A DNA stretch of 64,000 bases from assembly GCA_964517465.1 (NCBI GenBank), contig CAZFEK010000008.1, forward strand, positions 1 through 64,000. Direction: 5' to 3'. Positions 1 through 6,088 of the stretch are shown one piece after another; within the stretch, counting starts at the first letter, position 1, and the number at the start of each line of letters is the position of its first letter. Position numbers and translations under genes: made by a program. The stretch is from JACPUX01 sp964517465. Its GTDB lineage: Bacteria; Pseudomonadota; Gammaproteobacteria; Burkholderiales; Casimicrobiaceae. Below the pieces are notes generated by a model. It saw only the letters and a list, made by a program, of their open reading frames with translations, was not told the origin of the DNA and searched no databases.

Positions 1-934
1 GCACGCGATAATCGCGGGACGGCCGCAGCTTGTCGTAAAACCGGTACGGTACCTCCACGTTGTCACCCCGCCTCTGGCGGCGCAAGGCGTTGACCCAGTC
101 GCTTTGCACTTCGTCGAGCAGCATCACCCGCCCTGCCGCGCCGGCGGAAAACACCGTTACCCGAAAATGAGCAAAAACATTGCGCGCGAAAAAGTGGGGC
201 GAAAAATAGCTTTCTTCCAGACTGGGCAGCGCCAACTGGAATTCGTGCGTTGCCACCTGCTGTTCGGCAAGCCTGGGCTGCAAGCGGTACAACGTCCACT
301 TGTAATAGTCATGCGACCAAAGGTCGCCCACCTTGGGAAACAGACGCCCGCGGGGCGGAAGCTTCTCGCCAGGATAGCCTCCGTCACACGCCAGCGCCAC
401 GGCGAAGCGGCACCGGCGCGGCTCGCTCCAGTCCGGCCTTGCCGCCTCCATCAATTGAAGGAGCGGTTGCGGCATCGCTTCCATGCGCAGAGAATCGCCC
501 AGTGTCCTGGGTAGGTTCAAACGCCGCTCCTGCAAGAACACATCGCGCGGCATCACTCTGACTCGGGCCCTCGCGGCATTTCGCATCTGCTCCATGGACG
601 AACCTGTCAGCCGCGCCCGCCACGCCTCCAGGGTACCCGTATCGCCAGCGCCGCGTTCGACTGCCCACCAGAGTTGGGCAAGCGACAGCCCGGCAAAGGC
701 AAAAGCGCTCGGATAGCGGTCATCCAGCAAAACCACGTCAAGACAATCGTCAATGAGGTCAAGGCGCTCGCGGTCCTTTTCGTGAGCGAAACTGCATTTT
801 CCCGAAGCAAGGTTGGAATAATGTTCCAAGGCCCTCGTTCCGGTAACGCCAAGGCGCAAACCGCCATACGAAGGCAAGGGAAGAGTATCGAGAAAATCGA
901 CCTTCCTTGCTATGCGAGTCTCGCTTGTGTTCAT
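1..934 (-). CDS. Partial protein of unknown function with a DEVQSDW motif (3' end outside window)
   Basis: Reading the minus strand from an ATG at 934 gives at least 311 codons without a stop up to the window edge, so the gene is cut at its C-terminus. The ATG is preceded by AGGGAG at a normal ribosome-binding distance. The protein is soluble-looking, rich in Leu, Arg and Asp, with no signal peptide or membrane segment. Near the visible end it has VMLLDEVQSDW. A similar DE(I/V)QSDW motif occurs, from memory, in domains of large phage/plasmid polyvalent proteins. I do not recognise the family and assign no function. It stands alone on this strand beside the decayed CRISPR/toxin region, so an accessory or mobile origin is possible. 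Confidence 0.75.
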   Translation of the reverse strand, partial: MNTSETRIARKVDFLDTLPLPSYGGLRLGVTGTRALEHYSNLASGKCSFAHEKDRERLDLIDDCLDVVLLDDRYPSAFAFAGLSLAQLWWAVERGAGDTGTLEAWRARLTGSSMEQMRNAARARVRVMPRDVFLQERRLNLPRTLGDSLRMEAMPQPLLQLMEAARPDWSEPRRCRFAVALACDGGYPGEKLPPRGRLFPKVGDLWSHDYYKWTLYRLQPRLAEQQVATHEFQLALPSLEESYFSPHFFARNVFAHFRVTVFSAGAAGRVMLLDEVQSDWVNALRRQRRGDNVEVPYRFYDKLRPSRDYRV

Positions 935-1102
935 TGCATTCTCCCTTTGGCCGACGACGAAGCCGAAAGGGAAAGCGCGCTGCGCGGCCAACGTACTCCG
1001 GTTGCCTACTCGCGCCTTCAAACCGGCATGTTTTCATTATAAGGATGGCCAGGCTCAAACAATGAGCCTATTCTTCCTCGTTTGCCCCGGCAACTTCCTT
1101 GT

Positions 1103-2095
1103 TCAGCCGTCCCCGGCTGGCGCTTCGCTCTTGTAGTTCGCAAGAGCCGCCTCCAGTTGTTGTTTCACCCGCCTGCGCAAGCTCGCCGGCTTGAGCACCT
1201 TCACGTGGGGGCCGTGGCGCAGAATATCCATCACGAGTTCAGTGGGCTCGCCAAAAGGCAGCTCAAGCACATAACTTCCGTCTTTCAGGACCTGCCCTTT
1301 CTGTTCCGGGTGCCATGCCTCGTCGGCCACCCAGCGGGCGGCGGCGGGCGAAAAGCGCAACACCGCCCGCTGTTCGGCCTTGCCGGCATAAATGCCGTAA
1401 CTGTCAGCGAACACGGCATCCAGTTGCCGCGCTGAAACTTCAACGGCCTTGGCTTTGTGCAGCGTGACCGTCTCCAGCGCATCGAGCGAGAAGCGCCGCA
1501 AATCCTGTTTGTTGTGGCACCAGGCTTCCAAATACCAATTGTTCCGGTAGTAGGTCAGGCGTTGCGGGGAGAGCATGCGCTCGGTATGGCGATTTTCCGC
1601 CCGATTATAGTGCCGCACGGAAATGCGCTTGCGCTCCAGCACCGCGCGCGAAACGATGGCGAAATGCTCCGGGTTTCTGCGCCGCGTGCCGACTTGCGCC
1701 AATCGAATGCGCTTGGCAATGTCGGAGAAACGCTCTCCCCCGTGGCAAACAATCATCTCCAGGCGCGAGCGCAGCGGCGCAATGTGCGGCCCAAGCAGCC
1801 CTGGTTCGATTTCGCTCAGAAGCCCATGCATGGTGAGCAAAGCATGGGCTTCGGTTGCAGTGAACCACAGGTTGGGCAGTTCAAACCGCGGGCCGACACC
1901 CTGCGCCCCTAAACGGTAAGTGTTGGTCTCGCGGTCGTATTCGATCGGCGCATTGTAGCGGTCGCGCAGATTGCGCAAATCGCGTTTGAGCGTTGCCAGC
2001 GAGACTTCCAATTGGCGCATCATCCGCTCCCGCGTGACGCCGCTGCCGTTCGCCAGGAGCTGAAAGAGTTGGTGAAACCGGTCTTCGCGGGACAT
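1103..2095 (-). CDS. WYL-domain transcriptional regulator (YafY/DeoR-like)
   Basis: 330 aa. The N-terminus (about residues 1-60) is a winged helix-turn-helix of the DeoR/HTH_11 type. The middle (about 140-220) is a WYL domain, recognised by the stretch with YYRNNWYLEAWCH followed by LRRFSLDALE. The C-terminus (about 240-315) fits the WCX extension (a predicted beta/alpha domain ending in VLKPASLRRRV). WYL regulators sense ligands, often nucleotides or nucleic acid, and are common beside defence genes. This one sits immediately upstream of the relic CRISPR array and could have belonged to that locus, or may simply be a free-standing regulator. Its target is unknown. Confidence 0.9.
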   Translation of the reverse strand: MSREDRFHQLFQLLANGSGVTRERMMRQLEVSLATLKRDLRNLRDRYNAPIEYDRETNTYRLGAQGVGPRFELPNLWFTATEAHALLTMHGLLSEIEPGLLGPHIAPLRSRLEMIVCHGGERFSDIAKRIRLAQVGTRRRNPEHFAIVSRAVLERKRISVRHYNRAENRHTERMLSPQRLTYYRNNWYLEAWCHNKQDLRRFSLDALETVTLHKAKAVEVSARQLDAVFADSYGIYAGKAEQRAVLRFSPAAARWVADEAWHPEQKGQVLKDGSYVLELPFGEPTELVMDILRHGPHVKVLKPASLRRRVKQQLEAALANYKSEAPAGDG

Positions 2096-2562
2096 GATGT
2101 CGAGGTGCCTCGATTGGATGGGGGCAGGCGCAGGAATTGAGCCTGCCCGCGCGTAGAATAACAGCAGAGCCTACGAATCGCGACCGGGTATCGCCAACTT
2201 GATGACCTGCCCGGCCGCTGATTCACGAAACCTGCGCGACTGACCGAGGCCGTCTTTCCCTATTCGGAGTGCCCGTGACACCCAAATTCACCCAAGCCAT
2301 CGCAGTGGCAACCCTCGCCCCCGGAGCAGCAATGCTCCGGCCTCATTGAAGCTTCGTACACGGCAAGGTATTCATCGGGTGACTTAATGTTTTCCGGAGC
2401 AGCAGTGCTGCGGCCATTGTGCGCGCACCACGGACTGCAAATCGCCACCTCACCAAGCACCGAGGCTGGGTACGAATGGTCACGATTTGCGCCGCGTGTT
2501 AAGGCGACTTCTCTGCTCTGTTTGTCTTGACAAACACAACACCACTGTTTAGTCTCGGGCTA
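2096..2562. other. Gene-free gap holding a relic CRISPR array
   Basis: No convincing coding region is seen in this 467-base stretch between the WYL gene and hicA. The only recognisable content is the two-copy repeat array at 2316-2425. A short reading frame across the first repeat (GTG near 2275 to a stop inside the repeat) is about 25 codons long and is not supported. Confidence 0.6.
2316..2425 (+). CRISPR. Relic CRISPR mini-array (two degenerate repeats, one 36-base spacer)
   Basis: Copy 1 (about 2316-2352) contains the perfect hairpin CCGGAGCAGCAATGCTCCGG (2321-2340, 8-bp arms, 4-base loop) and ends in CCTCATTGAAGC; its first five bases differ from GTTTT. Copy 2 (2389-2425) starts with GTTTTCCGGAGCAGCAG and matches copy 1 over its 5' two thirds, then degenerates. 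Between them are exactly 36 unique bases (2353-2388). A 37-base hairpin repeat ending in ATTGAAGC with a 36-base spacer is a CRISPR layout. The same repeat recurs at 5953-5995 next to a Cas4-Cas1 remnant, which supports this over a REP element. No effector or interference genes remain, so it is probably inactive here. Confidence 0.6.
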
Positions 2563-2745
2563 GTGAACTCGAAACAGATGAAGAAGTGGCTGGAGCAACA
2601 GGGCGCGACCTTCGCGCCGGGGCGTGGCAGCCACCTCCATGTGTTCCTCAAAGGCAAGCGTTCCGTCTTGCCCATGCACAACACCGAACTGAAGACCGGG
2701 ACGGTGGAGGGCATTAAGCAGCAGCTCGGCCTGAAAGGAAAATGA
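2563..2745 (+). CDS. hicA: HicA-family mRNA interferase toxin
   Basis: About 60 aa if translation starts at the GTG at 2563; an upstream ATG at 2527 would add 12 residues that do not resemble the family. HicA toxins are small double-stranded-RNA-binding-fold ribonucleases that cleave mRNA. The family pattern is visible: an N-terminal helix (KQMKKWLEQQGA), the catalytic-His region GRGSHLHV, the strand KRSVLPMH, and the C-terminal helix KTGTVEGIKQQLGL. The stop is followed 3 bases later by hicB. The pair lies between the two CRISPR relics. Confidence 0.88.
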   Translation: MNSKQMKKWLEQQGATFAPGRGSHLHVFLKGKRSVLPMHNTELKTGTVEGIKQQLGLKGK

Positions 2746-2748
2746 GCC

Positions 2749-3168
2749 ATGTTTGATTACCCCGTGATTCTCGAAGCCCAGCCGGAGGGCGGATTTGTAG
2801 TGACCTTTCCCGACGTTCCCGAGGCGATCACTCAGGGCGAGGACGAAGACGAAGCCCTGCTCTACGCGGTCGAGGCGCTCGAATCGGGCCTCTCGTTCTA
2901 CCTTGAGGCTCGCCAGCCCCTGCCCGTGCCGTCCAAGGCCAAGCGAGGCCAACGGACGGTGCGCCCTTCGCCTCTGGAGTGCGCTAAGTTGGGCGTGTAC
3001 CAGGCGATGACCGAGCAAGGACTGCGTAAGACTGATCTCGCGCGCCGCCTGGGCTGGCATTTGCCGCAAGTGGATCGACTCTTCGATCTCAATCATGCCT
3101 CCCGCTTTGACCAAATCGAGGCTGCGGCGCGAGCGCTTGGGCGGCACATCGATGTTCGCGTGACCTGA
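2749..3168 (+). CDS. hicB: HicB-family antitoxin with C-terminal helix-turn-helix
   Basis: 139 aa. Residues 1-55 form the HicB partial RNase-H-like fold (FDYPVILEAQPEGGFVVTFP followed by DVPEAITQGED). The C-terminal half (about 80-135) is a helix-turn-helix (GLRKTDLARRLGWHLPQVDRLF) that should bind the hicAB promoter. HicB neutralises HicA by direct binding and represses the operon. It follows hicA at 3 bases, the usual toxin-first order of this family. Both proteins look intact. Confidence 0.9.
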   Translation: MFDYPVILEAQPEGGFVVTFPDVPEAITQGEDEDEALLYAVEALESGLSFYLEARQPLPVPSKAKRGQRTVRPSPLECAKLGVYQAMTEQGLRKTDLARRLGWHLPQVDRLFDLNHASRFDQIEAAARALGRHIDVRVT

Positions 3169-3331
3169 GCGCGATGCCCCAGCTATGCCGCAAGAAATAG
3201 CCGGCATGGGCATTATGGCCAGCGTGCTAGCCCACGCCAGAGCAACCGGGTCACATCTAGGTCTGCAAGATACTCGCCGAGATCGGCAAGCAGCATTTCA
3301 ATGGCGGCCATTCTTGCAGCGAGTCGCTTCA

Positions 3332-4141
3332 TCACCGCTGCCGCCACGCCGTCCATACTTCCAGCGCCGCCCCGAGCACGGCGGTGTCTCGTTGCTGGCC
3401 CATTGCGTTGGTGGTGCGGTCGATGAGTGTCCTGGCTTCGCTGGGCGTCACCCAGCGCACGGAAACCGTCTCGGGGTCGTCTTCCGGCAGCCCGCCGCTG
3501 CCAATGGGCGCCAGCATCAGAAAATAGCGGTTGATGGTCGTGCCGCCGGCATATTCGCCCGAGATGGGTGCGAGAATCCGCGCCGCGGCGCCGGTTTCCT
3601 CCAAGGTCTCGCGCAGCGCCGTTTGGTCTGGAGTCTCGCCCGGATCAGGCCGGCCTTTCGGAAACGTCCACACGTAGCCGTCATAGTGCCTGCGCGGCTC
3701 GCGCATCAGGATGTTGCCATGTTCGTCGAACACGACGCCACCGTAGGCGAGCTTGAAGCCGGCCTTCACGGTCTTTGGCCACGGCAGCTTGGGCGAGCGG
3801 ACGGGCGCGAAGCTCTCCGCCTGAAGGGGAAGCAATGCCGACCACACCTGGTGGTAACACTGCTCGCGCGCCACGCCCTGCTTCTTGGCGACTTCGCTCT
3901 TGAAGTTGCTGTAATCGACATCCAGCGCGATGCTGCCCACCGCCCGCGCAAACGCCTCATGCGGGACGGTGCCCCGGAAAGGGTAGTCGTTGCCGGGTGT
4001 CGCCAGCACTTCGGACAACTCCGGCAAATAACGATCACGAAGAGCGAACAAATCCTCTTTGACGCGAGCACGTACTGTCAGGTGTTTGGTTCCGGTTTTC
4101 TGGACGATGCTGAAAAAGCCAATGGGGGTAAAGAGCCACAT
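3332..4141 (-). CDS. Nudix hydrolase with an N-terminal uncharacterised domain
   Basis: 269 aa from the ATG at 4141, which has AAAGGA upstream; the open frame extends farther but the protein family begins at MWLFTPIGFFSIVQK. Residues 1 to about 107 match a small domain that I know mainly as a stand-alone protein of unknown function. Residues from about 125 to the end are a Nudix hydrolase. The Nudix box (about 163-185) reads G-x5-E-x7-RE-x-x-EE-x-G with all catalytic Glu residues present. Nudix enzymes hydrolyse nucleoside diphosphates linked to another group; the substrate is unknown. It converges with hicB. Confidence 0.85.
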   Translation of the reverse strand: MWLFTPIGFFSIVQKTGTKHLTVRARVKEDLFALRDRYLPELSEVLATPGNDYPFRGTVPHEAFARAVGSIALDVDYSNFKSEVAKKQGVAREQCYHQVWSALLPLQAESFAPVRSPKLPWPKTVKAGFKLAYGGVVFDEHGNILMREPRRHYDGYVWTFPKGRPDPGETPDQTALRETLEETGAAARILAPISGEYAGGTTINRYFLMLAPIGSGGLPEDDPETVSVRWVTPSEARTLIDRTTNAMGQQRDTAVLGAALEVWTAWRQR

Positions 4142-4665
4142 GCACGATTCCTTTTGGCGAACTGGTGGTATTCCAATAGCGGTTGGGCGGCCGGGGAACG
4201 CCGGTCCAAGGGCGCATTGTGGCAAATTGCGGGCTCAAAGAGTGAGCCTGCTCGATAGGGCAGGGCCTGCTGCAAAGGCGCCCGGCCGAGAACCGCCGGC
4301 TCGGAAGGTCGCTTAGGCGACTCGCCGCATTGTCTGTCGGGCAGCATGGGTGGTGAGTATGAGCCTGTCGCCCCTCCTTAAGCCTGCTTACTTGCGACGA
4401 AGAGCGAGGCCGCGGCTATAGCCCTTGAACGCGCGTGGGGCGGTCGATTTCCGGTTTCATGCTTGGAGGGATGGAACGACGGGGCAAGGAATGATGCGCC
4501 TAGCCAGTCGCAGCAATCCACAAAAAAAGAAGAAAAGCGGCCGGGTTCCCCATTCCGGCTTTCGCGACAACTCGCGGTGGAAAGAGCAGCACGATGCAGG
4601 AGGGCCGACGAGCGACTTGTCGTTGCCGGCTCCCTGTTGCTGTTTGCGCCGAATGCGCAATTGAA

Positions 4666-4698
4666 ACGGGTAAACGCACGGGTAAACGCACGGGTAAA
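4666..4698. repeat. 12-base tandem repeat, about 2.75 units
   Basis: The unit ACGGGTAAACGC is repeated head to tail: 4666-4677, 4678-4689 and a partial third copy 4690-4698. It lies in non-coding DNA. It may be slippage or part of an integrase arm-type site; nothing else in the sequence decides this. Confidence 0.85.
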
Positions 4699-4740
4699 GA
4701 ACACACTCAAAGTTTGCAAACCATTGCTGCGTGCGCGTTT

Positions 4741-4772
4741 GCGGCAGGGGTTCGATTCCTGGTGCCGCACCA
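4741..4772 (+). repeat. tRNA 3'-end-like sequence, possible attachment-site remnant
   Basis: The bases read like the T-arm, acceptor strand and CCA end of a tRNA: GGTTCGATTCCTGG followed by TGCCGCACCA. The outer bases GCGGCA and TGCCGC pair, but the T stem has mismatches and no tRNA 5' half is seen upstream, so it is not a functional tRNA gene. Integrating elements commonly use tRNA 3' ends as attachment sites, so this could be a scar of an integration event. The match is short. Confidence 0.3.
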
Positions 4773-5029
4773 ACGACCATTCCGCAGGCATTCCTCGAAC
4801 TTCCGCGTTGCCAGCGGAGGCGCGGGCGGATTAGGCCGTTTCGTCTGGTGGTCTGGTAGTCGTACCAGGTATGACCCGTCTTTTGCGTCTTGACTGGTAG
4901 CGCTGTCATGGAATGGTCCTGGAGGGAGGAAATGCTCCTTGAATCATACCTGCGGGTGTGTGCGCTGGAAACACGCAACGACGCCAGGCGTGCGGCAACG
5001 AACCGGGCGGCGGCGAAGGGCGGGAACGG

Positions 5030-5443
5030 CTATGCCGCATCCTCTGCGCCGGAGAGCCTCGCCAGACATTCCTTCGGGGTCAGCACATCCACGCCCAAGC
5101 GTTTCGGAAAATGGCGGACATTGCCGGTGACGATGGGGCAGCCGGTATGGAGCGCCAGCGCGATGAAGGGCGCATCGGCGGGGTCGGGAAGGGGCCGATT
5201 GGTCATGGGTTCGGGCCGGGCAAACAGGCCGAGGCCGGTCATGTCGGCGAGCAGATCGTCCACGCAGTCTTTCGGAAAGTCGAAGCGGGGCCGGCGCAGC
5301 ACCGCTTCATACTCAGCGAGCACGGCCGGACTGATGACTGGCGTCAAGCTGCGGCAGCGAATCTCCTCAACCAAGCCTGCGGGCGTGCCGGTCGGGGAGA
5401 TCAGCGCCGAGACCAGCACATTGGTATCAACGACGGCCCGCAC
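5030..5443 (-). CDS. PIN-domain ribonuclease toxin (COG1569 type)
   Basis: 137 aa, a PIN-fold protein of the kind annotated as putative toxin-antitoxin toxin component. The acidic residues expected to bind metal are visible: Asp6 in VVDTNVLVSAL, Glu44 in VLAEYEAVL, and Asp87/Asp90 in PLPDPADAPF. PIN toxins cleave RNA. The start overlaps the end of the upstream antitoxin frame by 17 bases, which is typical for coupled toxin-antitoxin genes. The gene looks complete. Confidence 0.85.
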   Translation of the reverse strand: MRAVVDTNVLVSALISPTGTPAGLVEEIRCRSLTPVISPAVLAEYEAVLRRPRFDFPKDCVDDLLADMTGLGLFARPEPMTNRPLPDPADAPFIALALHTGCPIVTGNVRHFPKRLGVDVLTPKECLARLSGAEDAA

Positions 5444-5732
5444 CGGCGGCCTTTCTTTCCTTGCGGGCCAGAGCGATTTCGGCGTTGATCTCCTTCATGG
5501 TCATTTTGTCGAGCCCGCGACTTACCGCGTGCTGCTGCATTTTTCGAACCGTGGCCGCGAAGTGCTCTGCGCGGACGGCTCGCAGCGTTTGTTCCAATTG
5601 CTCCGGCTCGGTATGCACCAGCAGTGCGAAGGGCTTGCCGTTGCGCGTGATGACGATTTCCTTGCCGGCTTCCAGCTTTTCCCACACCTTGCCCGACTCG
5701 GCCCTGAGTTCCCTGACGGTGACGAAATCCAT
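5427..5732 (-). CDS. Phd/YefM-type antitoxin
   Basis: About 101 aa from the ATG at 5732, which has GGAG at 7 bases; the frame is open upstream but that part would run into the cas4-cas1 remnant on the other strand. The N-terminus MDFVTVRELRAESGKVWEKL and the following KEIVITRNGKPFALLV are the DNA-binding Phd/YefM fold. The C-terminal Lys/Glu-rich tail should wrap and inhibit the PIN toxin encoded directly downstream. A near-perfect palindrome upstream (5749-5766) is a likely operator for autoregulation. Confidence 0.85.
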   Translation of the reverse strand: MDFVTVRELRAESGKVWEKLEAGKEIVITRNGKPFALLVHTEPEQLEQTLRAVRAEHFAATVRKMQQHAVSRGLDKMTMKEINAEIALARKERKAAGAGRR

Positions 5733-5748
5733 GGCACGCTCCGGTACA

Positions 5749-5766
5749 CAATAAAGTACTTGATTG
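5749..5766 (-). promoter_or_regulatory. Candidate autoregulatory operator of the Phd/PIN operon
   Basis: An 18-base inverted repeat, CAATAAAGTACTTGATTG, with 8 of 9 base pairs matching, lies 17 bases upstream of the antitoxin start codon. Antitoxins of the Phd/YefM family bind such palindromes to repress their own operon. The AT-rich site stands out in GC-rich DNA and probably overlaps the promoter. Confidence 0.5.
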
Positions 5767-5769
5767 TAG

Positions 5770-5943
5770 TCCATTGGGTCGCCGTCGCGCAAATCGAAAG
5801 CGCACCTCAAAAGCGCCGCTGATTCCCCCAACCGCAGCCCGGAGCAGGCGGTTGACGTGCCTCCGATCCCGGTGCGCATGCTGAACGAGTTCGTTTACTG
5901 TCCTCGCCTCGCTTATCCGGAGCTTGAACCGGATCGCGGTTGA
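5770..5943 (+). pseudogene. Truncated Cas4-Cas1 fusion remnant (type I-G/I-U adaptation gene)
   Basis: In the frame open from 5770 to the TGA at 5941-5943 the translation includes DVPPIPVRMLNEFVYCPRLAY (read in two parts: DVPPIPVR, then MLNEFVYCPRLAY at 5878-5916). This is the characteristic N-terminus of the Cas4 domain in Cas4-Cas1 fusions, with the conserved iron-sulfur Cys in YCPR. The match stops after the Tyr; the remaining several hundred codons of Cas4 and Cas1 are gone and a short unrelated tail (PELEPDRG) leads to a stop. Ten bases later a CRISPR repeat copy begins. This is the debris of a type I-G adaptation module. The identification rests on a short but very specific motif. Confidence 0.7.
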
Positions 5944-5952
5944 TGCTGGTTT

Positions 5953-5995
5953 GTTTTCCGGAGCCGGAGCAACAATGCTCCGGCCTCATTGAAGC
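5953..5995 (+). CRISPR. Orphan CRISPR repeat copy
   Basis: Same repeat as at 2316-2425: starts GTTTTCCGGAGC, carries the hairpin CCGGAGCAACAATGCTCCGG and ends CCTCATTGAAGC. It is 43 rather than 37 bases because CGGAGC is tandemly duplicated near the 5' end, and one base differs in the loop. No second repeat follows, so the array has been lost. Confidence 0.6.
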
Positions 5996-6088
5996 CGAAG
6001 AGCGGCGATATTTGCGTTTGATCTAGGCTTGCCCGCCGCAAGCCGGCGAGGGCGCGCGACCTCCGTTCCGCCTCTTGGCGGCAGCCGT

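Larger units (their letters stand above)
4142..5029. other. Gene-free stretch with short repeats and a tRNA-end-like sequence
   Basis: Open frames exist on both strands here, but none has family features, a ribosome-binding site or normal composition, so I see no gene in these roughly 890 bases. The stretch contains a 12-base tandem repeat (4666-4698) and a tRNA-3'-end-like sequence (4741-4772), described separately. It looks like a deletion or insertion scar between two toxin-antitoxin modules. Confidence 0.55.

Noticed and set aside
2316..2425. Explanation of the hairpin repeats as ordinary terminators or REP elements
   Set aside because: The 36-base spacing, the ATTGAAGC end and the Cas4-Cas1 remnant beside the third copy favour CRISPR; the alternative is kept only as a refuting test.
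4890..5822. 310-codon plus-strand frame opposite the PIN/Phd genes
   Set aside because: It lies antisense to two recognisable toxin-antitoxin genes and has no family features.
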